Assembly: GCF_019052655.1 (NCBI RefSeq)
Contig: NZ_JAHQVB010000035.1
Location: 1 to 20,686 of the forward strand
Length of the DNA: 20,686 bases
Origin: Holdemanella porci
GTDB taxonomy: Bacteria; Bacillota_I; Bacilli_A; Erysipelotrichales; Erysipelotrichaceae
Direction of reading: 5' to 3'
In this document: in pieces, positions 1-8,225 of the stretch
Position numbering within the stretch: position 1 is the stretch's first letter
Layout of the letters: the number at the start of each line of letters is the position of its first letter
The notes under the pieces: model-generated
What the model was told of the DNA's origin: nothing
Database searches by the model: none
The model's input: only the letters and a program-made list of their open reading frames with translations
Translations under genes and position numbers: made by a program

Positions 1-90
1 TTTGTATTTTCAAACTTTTTCATAAAAAATACTTGAATTTTATATAGTTAGCTCCCTTAGATATGGAAAAATTATAAACCATCCTTTTTC

Positions 91-117
91 AAAAAAAAAG
101 TAGCATTAAAGCTACTT
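91..117 (-). terminator. Intrinsic terminator of feoAB
   Basis: Reading the minus strand, a 7-bp stem (98-104 with 111-117, six-base loop) is followed by nine T (91-99). The feoAB stop codon (116-118) overlaps the base of the stem. Positions 1-90 beyond it are AT-rich and hold nothing I can support. Confidence 0.8.
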
Positions 118-2452
118 ATAATACAGAACCAATCACATGAACTACAAAAGCTAAAATCCATGCAAGTACACATTGCCATGCCACTACACCGACTGCCCAT
201 CTTACGCCTAGTTCTCGTTTAATGGATGCGATTGCGGCTACACATGGTGAATAAATCAAGCAGAATACAAGTAAAGAAGCAGCTGATAGTGTAGTTAATG
301 CATTATGTACACCACCTACAAATAATACTTGTAGTGTAGAAACGACACTTTCTTTAGCCATAAATCCACTAATTAAAGATGTCACAATACGCCAATCTTG
401 AAGTCCTAATGGTGCAAATACAGGAGCAATCCATCCGGCTACCATTGCCAAGATACTTTGACTTGAATCTTTGACCATATCGAATTGTAGGTTAAAGCTT
501 TGAAGGAACCATACAAGTACGGTTGCCACAAAAATAACCGTAAAGGCTTTTTGTAAGAAATCCTTCGCCTTTTCCCACAACAATTGACTCACATTCTTTA
601 ATCCAGGCAATCGATAGTTAGGAAGTTCCATCACAAATGGAACAGCTTCTCCTTTAAATAAAGTGCTTTTAAATAAGAATGAAACTAAAACACCTACGAC
701 GATACCCAAAACATAAAGTCCTGTCATAACTAAGCCACCTTGTTTTGGAAAGAATGCATTCACAAAGAAGGCATAAATAGGTAATTTTGCGGTACAAGAC
801 ATAAATGGCGTCAACAAAATCGTCATCTTCCGATCTCTTTCACTAGGCAAAGTACGTGTCGACATAACGGCTGGTACCGTACAACCAAATCCAATCAATA
901 AAGGAACGATACTTCTTCCTGACAACCCGATCTTTCTTAATAGTTTATCCATAAAGAAGGCTACACGCGCAATATATCCACTATCTTCCATCATAGATAA
1001 AAAGAAGAATAGTGTCACAATGATTGGTAAGAAAGATAAGACAGAACCCACACCCGCAAAGATACCATCAATCACTAAACTATGTACGGCATAACTCACG
1101 TGAGCACTTGTCATCCATGCATCCACTACTTGTGTGATCCAATCAATACCTAGTTCTAATAAGCCTTGAAGCCATGCACCAACCACATTAAATGTTAGAT
1201 AGAATACAAGCAGCATTATTCCAATAAACATAGGAATTGCGGTATATTTACCCGTTAAAATACGGTCAATTCTTTCACTTCGAATACGCTCTTTACTTTC
1301 CTTTGGTTTTACTACGGTTTGTTCACAAACCTTTTCAATAAAGGAAAAACGCATATCCGCAATGGCCGCACTATGATCGAGTCCACGTTCTTTTTCCATT
1401 TGAAGCACAATGTGCTCAATCATTTCTTTTTCGTTATCATCTAAATCCAAACGATCAAGAATCAAATTATCGCCTTCAATAATTTTACTAGCCGCAAAAC
1501 GCAAAGGAATATCTACCTTTTTGGCATGATCTTCAATCAAATGACAGATGGAATGAATACAACGGTGAACGGCTCCACCAAAATCATCTTCTCCACAAAA
1601 ATCTAAACGGCCTGGTCTTTCCTGATATTTTGCGATATGAATCGCATGTTCAATCAGTTCATTAACACCTTGGTTTTTAGCCGCAGAAATCGGTACAACT
1701 GGCACTCCAAGCATAGCCTCCATACCATTGATATCAATCGAACCTTGATTGTTGGACACTTCATCCATCATATTCAGTGCAACAACCATCGGAACATTCA
1801 TTTCTAAGAGTTGCATAGTCAAATATAGATTTCGCTCAATATTTGTGGCATCTACAATATTAATGATAGCCTTAGGCTTATCATTTAACACAAAATTACG
1901 CGATACAATTTCTTCACTCGTATAAGGTGACATCGAATAAATACCCGGTAAATCTGTCACCATTGTATTTGGATACCCTTTGATTGGACCATCCTTTCGA
2001 TCGACGGTTACACCCGGAAAATTTCCTACATGTTGATTCGATCCCGTTAATTGATTAAACAAAGTGGTTTTTCCACAGTTTTGATTTCCTACTAAGGCAT
2101 ATGTCAAACATGTTCCTTCTGGCAAAGGATGTTCATCTGCCTTTACATGATATTTACCATCTTCACCTAAACCAGGGTGAACGGTGTTATTTATATTTTC
2201 TGCACTCTCATGCTTTCTTGTTCTCTCATCAATTAATTCAACCAATATTTTTTCAGCTTCATCTAAACGAAGCGATAATTCATAACCATGAATCTGCAAT
2301 TCCATTGGATCACCCATAGGCGCAAACTTTACAACTGTAACCTCGGCTCCAGGTATAACTCCCATATCTAGAAAGTGTTGTCTTAATGCACCCATTCCTC
2401 CAACAGCCTTAATCAATGCACTCTGTCCTATTTTTAACTCTTTTAACGTCAT
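116..2452 (-). CDS. feoB: Fused FeoA-FeoB ferrous iron transporter
   Basis: GTP-dependent Fe(II) importer in the cytoplasmic membrane, 778 residues. Residues 1-73 form a FeoA-like SH3 domain, normally a separate small protein. After a linker (about 75-112) comes the FeoB G domain with G1 GNQNCGKT (122-129), the GVTV region (147-150), DLPG (167-170) and NMMD (227-230). The rest holds the GDP-dissociation-inhibitor region and the polytopic Gate/core membrane segments, ending in a basic loop and a last hydrophobic helix. Length fits a FeoA+FeoB fusion; no FeoC follows. The ATG lies 7 nt after an AGGGAGG site (2460-2466) and a sigma-A-type promoter. It stands alone, divergent from a MarR/MATE operon. 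The fusion is visible directly; iron as substrate is family knowledge. Confidence 0.95.
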   Translation of the reverse strand: MTLKELKIGQSALIKAVGGMGALRQHFLDMGVIPGAEVTVVKFAPMGDPMELQIHGYELSLRLDEAEKILVELIDERTRKHESAENINNTVHPGLGEDGKYHVKADEHPLPEGTCLTYALVGNQNCGKTTLFNQLTGSNQHVGNFPGVTVDRKDGPIKGYPNTMVTDLPGIYSMSPYTSEEIVSRNFVLNDKPKAIINIVDATNIERNLYLTMQLLEMNVPMVVALNMMDEVSNNQGSIDINGMEAMLGVPVVPISAAKNQGVNELIEHAIHIAKYQERPGRLDFCGEDDFGGAVHRCIHSICHLIEDHAKKVDIPLRFAASKIIEGDNLILDRLDLDDNEKEMIEHIVLQMEKERGLDHSAAIADMRFSFIEKVCEQTVVKPKESKERIRSERIDRILTGKYTAIPMFIGIMLLVFYLTFNVVGAWLQGLLELGIDWITQVVDAWMTSAHVSYAVHSLVIDGIFAGVGSVLSFLPIIVTLFFFLSMMEDSGYIARVAFFMDKLLRKIGLSGRSIVPLLIGFGCTVPAVMSTRTLPSERDRKMTILLTPFMSCTAKLPIYAFFVNAFFPKQGGLVMTGLYVLGIVVGVLVSFLFKSTLFKGEAVPFVMELPNYRLPGLKNVSQLLWEKAKDFLQKAFTVIFVATVLVWFLQSFNLQFDMVKDSSQSILAMVAGWIAPVFAPLGLQDWRIVTSLISGFMAKESVVSTLQVLFVGGVHNALTTLSAASLLVFCLIYSPCVAAIASIKRELGVRWAVGVVAWQCVLAWILAFVVHVIGSVL

Positions 2453-2476
2453 GCATATTCCTCCCTAATCAGTCTA

Positions 2477-2504
2477 ATTATATCCACATTATTTGTGTAG
2501 TCAA
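2477..2504 (-). promoter_or_regulatory. Promoter of feoAB
   Basis: On the minus strand TTGACT (2499-2504), a 16-nt spacer and a perfect TATAAT (2477-2482). A short dyad, CACA-N5-TGTG (2485-2497), lies in the spacer where a repressor could sit; it does not match a Fur consensus well, so its role is only a suggestion. Confidence 0.65.
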
Positions 2505-2534
2505 TTATCGTACATCATATTTTTTAAATATTCG

Positions 2535-2584
2535 TTGACAGAATTCTGTCACTTGTTTACAATTGAACTGTTCACAAGTGAACA
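2535..2584 (+). promoter_or_regulatory. Promoter and two operator-like palindromes of the MarR/MATE operon
   Basis: TTGACA (2535-2540), 17-nt spacer, TACAAT (2558-2563): a near-consensus sigma-A promoter. A perfect 16-bp palindrome TGACAGAATTCTGTCA (2536-2551) overlaps the -35 box. A second dyad, TGTTCAC-AA-GTGAACA (2569-2584), covers the expected transcription start. Two dyads of this kind upstream of a marR gene fit autoregulation by the encoded repressor. Confidence 0.7.
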
Positions 2585-2596
2585 TTAGGAGGGCAT

Positions 2597-3028
2597 ATGT
2601 TGACTATAGAAGAATTTTTACGTTTATCCAATCGATTGCGTGAATATTACGGCAAACAAATCAAAGATCGATTTTCAGAATACACGTTTTCCCCAAATGA
2701 AATTTCGATTCTGATTTTACTACAAAACAACACATCCATTACAACAAGCACACAGCTTCGTGTTGTACTCGGTGTTTCAAAAGCTTTGGTTTCTCGAAGT
2801 ATAACAAGTTTGGAACAAAAGGGATTGATCACATTGAAGAAAGTTTCAGAAAACAGAAGGATTTCTTATATTGAATTAACGGAAGAAGCGATTCCTATAT
2901 TAGCAAAAATCTCTATTGAGATTGATAAAATCAATCAAGTTTTATTCAAGGATATTCCTATAAAAGATATTCAATGTATGATTGATACAATGAATAAAAT
3001 GAATGAAAAAATAGAAGGAGCAAAATAA
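2597..3028 (+). CDS. MarR-family transcriptional regulator
   Basis: 143-residue protein of the length and pattern of MarR winged-helix regulators: an N-terminal dimerisation helix, a helix-turn-helix around residues 50-80 (LRVVLGVSKALVSRSITSLE) followed by a wing (GLITLKKVSENRRISYIELT), and a C-terminal helix. Such proteins usually repress a neighbouring efflux gene and are released by small aromatic or antimicrobial ligands. The ATG is 4 nt after AGGAGG (2587-2592). The stop is followed after one base by the ATG of the MATE transporter, so the two are co-transcribed and probably translationally coupled. The inducer cannot be read from sequence. Confidence 0.9.
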   Translation: MLTIEEFLRLSNRLREYYGKQIKDRFSEYTFSPNEISILILLQNNTSITTSTQLRVVLGVSKALVSRSITSLEQKGLITLKKVSENRRISYIELTEEAIPILAKISIEIDKINQVLFKDIPIKDIQCMIDTMNKMNEKIEGAK

Positions 3029-3029
3029 A

Positions 3030-4409
3030 ATGAAATTCACAACAGCGTCCGAAGTAGATTTAGGACATGAAAAAGTTGGTAAGTTACTCTTTATGTTGGC
3101 GGTTCCTGCCATCTTAAGTCAAATTGTTAACTTACTCTATAATGTAGTTGACCGCATGTACATTGGTCACATTCAAGATGTAGGGGCCATCGCCCTAACA
3201 GGCGTAGGCGTTTGTTTACCAATTATTATGATTGTATCCGCCTTTGCATGTTTAGTCGGTATGGGAGGTGCACCAAGAGCTAGTATATATATGGGTAAGC
3301 AAGATAATCCTACTGCCGAAAAAATCATGGGTAACTGTTTTATCGCATTGATTATAATTTCATTAACTCTAACTGTATGTTTATTAGCTTTTCAAACACC
3401 ATTACTACAATTATTCCAGGCAAGTTCAAAAACAATTGTATATGCCAAACAATATATGGGTATTTATGCCTTAGGAACCATTTTTGTCCAAATGACACTC
3501 GGAATGAATGCCTTTATTTCTTGTCAGGGATTCTCTAAAACAAGTATGATGACCGTTTTAATTGGGGCTATCTTAAACATTATTTTAGACCCTATCTTTA
3601 TCTTTGGATTCAATATGGGCGTAAAAGGGGCTGCACTAGCTACCATTATTTCGCAAGCTATCAGTGCAATCTGGGTCATTCATTTCTTGAGTGGTAAACA
3701 GACGGTTCTTAAGTTAAAAAAAGAAAATTTTAAAATCGTGCCAAGCCTATTATTTCCTAGTTTAGCTTTAGGTATTGCACCTTTTGTGATGCAGTCAACA
3801 GAAAGCTTGATTTCTTTATGTTTCAATATGCAACTATCTAAATTTAGTGGGGACGTTGCGATTGGAAGTATGACCATTCTAACGAGTGTTATGCAGTTTG
3901 CAATGATGCCAATACAAGGATTAACGCAAGGTGGACAACCCATCATCAGTTACAACTTTGGTGCTAAAAATGCTCAGCGCGTTAAAAAAGGCTTTTTACT
4001 TCAAACCCTATGTTGTTTCACATACGCAAGTATCATCTGGATTCTAGTGGAATTATTCCCTCAAGTATTTATTTCTATTTTCACAAACGATTCAGACTTG
4101 ATGACAATGGCAAGCTGGGCCATTCGTATCTATATGGCATGCGTATTATTGATGGGACTTCAGATTTCTTGCCAGCAAACCTTCATTGCGTTTGGAAATG
4201 CCAAGATTTCCGTTTTCTTAGCTATCTTTAGAAAGATCATTGTCTTAATTCCATTGATTTTTATCTTACCAAACATCTTATCCGATCATATCTTTGCGGT
4301 ATTTGTTGCAGAACCAATCGCAGACTTTATTGCGGTAAGCACAACAGTAACATTGTTTTTTAAAAACTTTAAAAAGATATTAGCACAAATGAGTTATGAA
4401 AAGTCATAA
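3030..4409 (+). CDS. MATE-family multidrug efflux transporter
   Basis: 459-residue polytopic membrane protein with about twelve hydrophobic segments in two halves. The N-terminal motif (PAILSQIVNLLYNVVDRMYI) and the second-half motif (PIQGLTQGGQPIISYNFGA) are typical of the NorM/DinF-type MATE superfamily, which exports cationic drugs or toxins in exchange for Na+ or H+. It starts one base after the marR stop, with its ribosome site (GGAG) inside the end of marR. The operon layout suggests induction by the exported compound. The last codons overlap the stop of the convergent cca gene and lie inside a hairpin terminator. Specific substrates unknown. Confidence 0.92.
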   Translation: MKFTTASEVDLGHEKVGKLLFMLAVPAILSQIVNLLYNVVDRMYIGHIQDVGAIALTGVGVCLPIIMIVSAFACLVGMGGAPRASIYMGKQDNPTAEKIMGNCFIALIIISLTLTVCLLAFQTPLLQLFQASSKTIVYAKQYMGIYALGTIFVQMTLGMNAFISCQGFSKTSMMTVLIGAILNIILDPIFIFGFNMGVKGAALATIISQAISAIWVIHFLSGKQTVLKLKKENFKIVPSLLFPSLALGIAPFVMQSTESLISLCFNMQLSKFSGDVAIGSMTILTSVMQFAMMPIQGLTQGGQPIISYNFGAKNAQRVKKGFLLQTLCCFTYASIIWILVELFPQVFISIFTNDSDLMTMASWAIRIYMACVLLMGLQISCQQTFIAFGNAKISVFLAIFRKIIVLIPLIFILPNILSDHIFAVFVAEPIADFIAVSTTVTLFFKNFKKILAQMSYEKS

Positions 4410-4419
4410 CTCATTTTTT
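4389..4419 (+). terminator. Terminator shared by the MATE gene and cca
   Basis: A perfect 11-bp stem (4389-4399 with 4404-4414) with an AAAG loop, followed by six T (4414-4419). The last codons and stop codons of both convergent genes lie within the hairpin. The T-run favours the plus strand; on the minus strand only a short T-stretch follows. Confidence 0.85.
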
Positions 4420-5714
4420 AGTATATTCAATAATTCTTCTTTCGTATTCTTTTCCGGATGATAAAAAGCGTATTTTAAACACATATTCAAAGCTTCTTGA
4501 ATCTGTTTTCCTCTTAAATTTGTAGCTTCTATAATATCTTTTCCATTCAACGCAAGTTGAGATATACTCATACAACGATTTCTATTTTGGATGTAATACG
4601 CATAGAAAAGTTCTACATCTTTAGCTGATTTTTGCCCTAATTCAGAATGGGCCATCGCATCACAATAGCGAATTTGAAGCAAGTTCAACAAGTGTTCTTC
4701 ATCCAAATGATATGTAACACGATACTTATAAATACAATCTAAATCACAGGTAAATTTATCGTCATGATGTAAGACATAGAATGGAATCCACTTTCTTTGT
4801 TCATTTGTAAGTTTAAAACGTCGACAAAGCTCTTTAGACAATTCACTTCCTACCTTCGCATGATGCTTAAAATGATCCTTTCCATTCGAATCAGTTGTCT
4901 TTACTTGTATTTTGCCTAGGTCGTGGAGTAATAACGCAAAGGCCAAAGTTTCATCATATGGTTTTAAATAGCACATCGCATCTAAAGTATGATGCAAGAC
5001 ATCGGTATAGTGATAGATTGAGTTTTGACTACACCTCAATGCCAAATCCAACTCATTAAATACAGGTTTTAAAAGAAGTGTCATATCTGCCAATACTTGT
5101 GGATTTGTTTCCATGATTTCTTTTAATTCATGTACGATTCTTTCTATAGATACATATTGAATCAAAGATGCATTTGTATCGATGGATTTTTTTACTGTTT
5201 CATCCATCGAAAAGCCTAGTTTTGCACAAAAACGATAGGCACGCAACATTCTTAGAGCATCTTCATTAAATCTTCGATCTGGATTACCCACACATCGAAT
5301 GACTTTAGCTTTAAGATCGAATTGTCCTTTATAGGGATCAATCAAACCCCGACTTGGATGATAAGCCATCGCATTCACAGTAAAATCACGTCTTGATAAA
5401 TCTTCTTCAATTGTTGAAACATATTTCACACTGTCCGGATGACGATGATCCTTGTATTCACTCTCTAAACGAAAGGTTGTAATTTCAACGGGTGAATTCG
5501 ATAAAACCGTTACCGTTCCATGTTTGAGTCCTGTTCCCACACTTCGATCAAATAGATTTAATATCACTTCTGGCTTAGCACTTGTACAAATATCATAATC
5601 ATGAATTGAGCGATCTAGTAAATCATCACGTACACATCCTCCTACCACATACGCTTCATATCCAATACCATTTATTTTTTGAATGATTTCTAATATATAT
5701 TCAGGTAATTTCAT
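4404..5714 (-). CDS. cca: CCA-adding tRNA nucleotidyltransferase
   Basis: Adds or repairs the 3' CCA of tRNAs using CTP and ATP. 436 residues, class II type. Residues 25-30 (GGCVRD) and D39/D41 in DYDI are the nucleotidyltransferase signature and metal ligands; RRDFTVNAMAY (about 109-119) and the RRFNEDALRMLRAYRF segment (about 147-162) are the family's conserved motifs. A C-terminal HD domain carries LLHDLGK and downstream histidines. All seven tRNA genes in this window already encode CCA, so here the enzyme would serve mainly in repair. No Shine-Dalgarno precedes the ATG, and a TATAAT box sits only 6 nt upstream, suggesting a leaderless message. It overlaps the convergent MATE gene by 6 bp. 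Confidence 0.95.
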   Translation of the reverse strand: MKLPEYILEIIQKINGIGYEAYVVGGCVRDDLLDRSIHDYDICTSAKPEVILNLFDRSVGTGLKHGTVTVLSNSPVEITTFRLESEYKDHRHPDSVKYVSTIEEDLSRRDFTVNAMAYHPSRGLIDPYKGQFDLKAKVIRCVGNPDRRFNEDALRMLRAYRFCAKLGFSMDETVKKSIDTNASLIQYVSIERIVHELKEIMETNPQVLADMTLLLKPVFNELDLALRCSQNSIYHYTDVLHHTLDAMCYLKPYDETLAFALLLHDLGKIQVKTTDSNGKDHFKHHAKVGSELSKELCRRFKLTNEQRKWIPFYVLHHDDKFTCDLDCIYKYRVTYHLDEEHLLNLLQIRYCDAMAHSELGQKSAKDVELFYAYYIQNRNRCMSISQLALNGKDIIEATNLRGKQIQEALNMCLKYAFYHPEKNTKEELLNILKNEL

Positions 5715-5720
5715 ACTTCT

Positions 5721-5726
5721 ATTATA
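5721..5726 (-). promoter_or_regulatory. -10 box of cca, placing transcription start at the ATG
   Basis: TATAAT on the minus strand ends 6 nt before the cca ATG (5712-5714). A normal -10 to +1 distance would put the first transcribed base on or beside the A of the ATG. The -35 region is weak. No other convincing promoter is seen closer than this. Confidence 0.45.
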
Positions 5727-5836
5727 TAAGAATCGGACAAATATATTCTACCTATTATTATGATAATATTTCGTGCTCATACATACTCTAGAAGGCATCA
5801 ATTTTTAACAGAAAATATGTCAAAAAACTAATTCAC

Positions 5837-5870
5837 TAAAAAATGCAGACTATTTTTTTTGAGCCTGCAT
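5837..5870 (-). terminator. Terminator of the small RHH-like gene
   Basis: On the minus strand ATGCAG (5865-5870) pairs with CTGCAT (5843-5848) and is followed by a short T-run. The stop codon (5850-5852) lies in the loop. The 5727-5836 interval holds no gene I can support. Confidence 0.55.
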
Positions 5871-6032
5871 ATCTTTTCTGATTAATTCTTTGATATATCC
5901 CATTTTAGATTCGACTTCATCCAATTTCTTTATGATGTCTGCGTCCGTGTTGTAACTTAAACGAAGGCAAATCATTTTTGTATTAATCTTATTCGATTTG
6001 TTGTTAGCTCTAATCTTTGCTTCAGAAGCCAC
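5850..6032 (-). CDS. Small RHH-like protein, GTG start
   Basis: 60 residues, highly charged. The central and C-terminal part (ICLRLSYNTDADIIKKLDEV then KMGYIKELIRKDM) has the strand-helix-helix pattern of Arc/MetJ-type ribbon-helix-helix proteins that are common in Firmicute plasmids, phages and genomic islands, where they bind DNA. The start is GTG (6030-6032), chosen because AGGAGG (6041-6046) lies exactly 8 nt upstream. It is a single-gene unit between the sseB-like terminator and cca and has its own hairpin terminator. Assignment rests on pattern only; DNA binding is inferred. Confidence 0.7.
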   Translation of the reverse strand: MASEAKIRANNKSNKINTKMICLRLSYNTDADIIKKLDEVESKMGYIKELIRKDMQAQKK

Positions 6033-6095
6033 TTACAATTCCTCCTATTAGCTATACATAAATGCGAAACTATTACTTATTTTTTCTTTTCATTT

Positions 6096-6121
6096 AATAA
6101 AAAGGTGCTGAATTGCACCTT
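6096..6121 (-). terminator. Terminator of the nanE-tldD-tldE-sseB operon
   Basis: On the minus strand a 7-bp stem AAGGTGC/GCACCTT (6115-6121 with 6102-6108), six-base loop, then a T-rich tail. It begins 2 bases after the stop codon of the sseB-like gene. Confidence 0.8.
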
Positions 6122-6123
6122 AA

Positions 6124-6897
6124 TTACTTTGTAACCTTTACATATGTTGGAATTGTATCCGCCATAATTTTCTTGGCAAGTTCCATACTGCCAAACATGA
6201 ATTCAAAACCTTTTCCATAACTTACAGGCGTACAAAAGTTTCCTAAATCTTGAATTGTTTGTTTATCATCATTGATCATATCTACAACTAAGAACCAGTG
6301 GCTAGGCTGATCCTTCACAATTCTTTCTTTCAAATAAATAGAAAGAATGTCTGGGTGAGAGTCACCAAATTCACAGATAGCTCTTTGAAGTTCTGTTACA
6401 CTTGAAATAGGATCACGAAGCTTTAAACTATCACCTTTATGAATTGGATTTTCACTCACTTGTGAACCGCGATTTTTATCAAGTTCAACCAATAAGTTGC
6501 AGTCTAATAAAACATTCGCTCCAAATGGATCGATCACAATACCATGAATCTGATTTAATGCCATCTTCACAAATGGCATATATTGATTATATGTCATAAC
6601 CAAGGAATGGATTTCACTATCTTGATCCCATTTTTTCAATTGATCCATACTTGAGAAGACAGGAAAGAAACTATCTCCCTTATCATTTTGAATCAAAGAC
6701 AATTGGAATTGTGTATTTGGTTCAAAGACTAAGACGCCCTTTTCATTGCGAGAAGGATCTTTATCCCATTGTGCTGGAATCAGAAAATTAGTCGAAATAA
6801 ACGCATCCAACAAGTTTCTAAACGCTGAATCTGTTTTTTCTCTATTAAATACAATTAATGTTTCTTGTAGTTTTTCATTTTTAAATTCATTTACCAT
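6124..6897 (-). CDS. SseB-like protein
   Basis: 257 residues from the chosen start. The N-terminal half (a short lead helix, then VLVFEPNTQFQLSLIQ and a DSFFPVFSSMDQLKKW segment, then IDPFGANVLLD) matches the SseB N-terminal domain; the C-terminal part (residues ~165-257) resembles the SseB C-terminal domain. Function is poorly defined; in E. coli, overexpression alters serine sensitivity. Soluble, no signal peptide. I prefer the ATG at 6895-6897, 2 nt after the tldE stop with a GGGGA element in front, over an upstream in-frame start at 6921 that would overlap tldE. Last gene of the nanE-tldD-tldE operon. Confidence 0.75.
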   Translation of the reverse strand: MVNEFKNEKLQETLIVFNREKTDSAFRNLLDAFISTNFLIPAQWDKDPSRNEKGVLVFEPNTQFQLSLIQNDKGDSFFPVFSSMDQLKKWDQDSEIHSLVMTYNQYMPFVKMALNQIHGIVIDPFGANVLLDCNLLVELDKNRGSQVSENPIHKGDSLKLRDPISSVTELQRAICEFGDSHPDILSIYLKERIVKDQPSHWFLVVDMINDDKQTIQDLGNFCTPVSYGKGFEFMFGSMELAKKIMADTIPTYVKVTK

Positions 6898-6899
6898 AA

Positions 6900-8225
6900 T
6901 TATTCCCCTGAAATTGTACACTTTTCAAATGCGATACTTGGACTTACAACCTGGTGATAACTCCAATCTAAATCGTTACCCACACTAATTACGTGTTTCA
7001 TCATATTTAAGAAATTATTTGCGACGGTAACCAAAGTAACATTCTTATCTCTTTTACCATCCTTTACCCAGAAGCCTGAACATTGTAGTGAGAAGTTTGT
7101 AGAAACAAAATCAAGTCCAGCATGAAGACCTGCTAAATTTTGTACGACAAAGCCATCCTTAATTTTTGTACATAAATCCTCAAAGCTATCATTTCCAGGT
7201 ACGATGTAACAATTCATTGGCTGTACACTTACGCTAGATGCATAGCCCGATTTAAAGCCATTTCCTGTACTATTTGTATGCATTCGATTGGCACTTCTTG
7301 TGTCATGAAGCATCATAACATATTTTCCGTGATCCACCAAAGTTTTTGAAGAAGTTGGACACCCCTCATCATCAAAATTGGCAATACTTAAACAATCCGT
7401 ATTTTTTGGATTATCAATAATTGTGATTTGTTCAGAGAAAATTTGTTCATTAAACTTATCTTTTAAAGGTGAAATTCCCTTATACATTAATTCCCCATTA
7501 AATAAACCAGTAAAGGCGGCAAATAAAGATGTCATCGCATCCCTTTCAAAGATGACTGGACATGTACAACTTGGAATTGGTGTGGCCTTTAATTTATTTA
7601 AAGCCTTATCGCAAACACGAGAAACGAATGAATCTAAATCATATTGTTCAAAGTCATATACAACTTCAACTAAACTAGCATCCTTGACTTCTTCCTCTTC
7701 TTTAACGACAACACTGGCAACAATGTACTGCATTTCATCTGCATCTTGTACATCCATGCCTAAGCTATTCACAATACTGCGACTTCCACTACCTTGGCTA
7801 TATCCTAAATATCCAACTTGAATGACACGTGGATCATAGGCTAGAATCTTAGCTTCTAAGCTTTGAAGAATATTCTTCACATATTCTGTACTAGCCATAT
7901 TCCAAGTCACATCTTTTTTTACGTACTCAATTGGTTCTGGTTTTCTTAATGAATCGGTTTCTTCATTTGAAATAATATGTGCTTGTGCAATCAGTGACTT
8001 TAAAACAGTTTCACACATAGAATCATCTATTTCTTCCAATGCCATATTGGCCATTTTTCCATCTACAATTCCACGAATACTTGTACCTGTCACTTTACTG
8101 GATACTAAAGTGTCCATTTGGCCTTGAAACCAAGTCATTTCTTTTTCAACCGTTGTAGATTGATAGATTTCAAATTCCTGAATACCTAGGCCAAGTGCTT
8201 TCTCAATCCATACTTGTTTATTCAT
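6900..8225 (-). CDS. tldE: TldE/PmbA-family partner subunit of the TldD metalloprotease
   Basis: 441 residues of the TldD/PmbA fold. It has no HExxxH motif, as expected for the inactive TldE (PmbA) half of the TldD-TldE heterodimer, which in Enterobacteria trims modified or unfolded peptides such as the microcin B17 leader and CcdA. The N-terminal domain (EFEIYQSTTVEKEMTWFQG) and the C-terminal run (TRSANRMHTNSTGNGFKSGY, then NFSLQCSGFWVKDGK) are family hallmarks. Its ATG lies inside the end of tldD (8-bp overlap), 8 nt after an AGGAGG, so translation of the two is coupled. The natural substrate in this organism is unknown. Confidence 0.88.
   Translation of the reverse strand: MNKQVWIEKALGLGIQEFEIYQSTTVEKEMTWFQGQMDTLVSSKVTGTSIRGIVDGKMANMALEEIDDSMCETVLKSLIAQAHIISNEETDSLRKPEPIEYVKKDVTWNMASTEYVKNILQSLEAKILAYDPRVIQVGYLGYSQGSGSRSIVNSLGMDVQDADEMQYIVASVVVKEEEEVKDASLVEVVYDFEQYDLDSFVSRVCDKALNKLKATPIPSCTCPVIFERDAMTSLFAAFTGLFNGELMYKGISPLKDKFNEQIFSEQITIIDNPKNTDCLSIANFDDEGCPTSSKTLVDHGKYVMMLHDTRSANRMHTNSTGNGFKSGYASSVSVQPMNCYIVPGNDSFEDLCTKIKDGFVVQNLAGLHAGLDFVSTNFSLQCSGFWVKDGKRDKNVTLVTVANNFLNMMKHVISVGNDLDWSYHQVVSPSIAFEKCTISGE

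Noticed and set aside
3680..3946. Long antisense frame within the MATE gene (and similar frames inside tldD, tldE, DUF975 and others)
   Set aside because: Each is a shadow of a well-supported gene on the other strand, without ribosome site or recognisable protein pattern.
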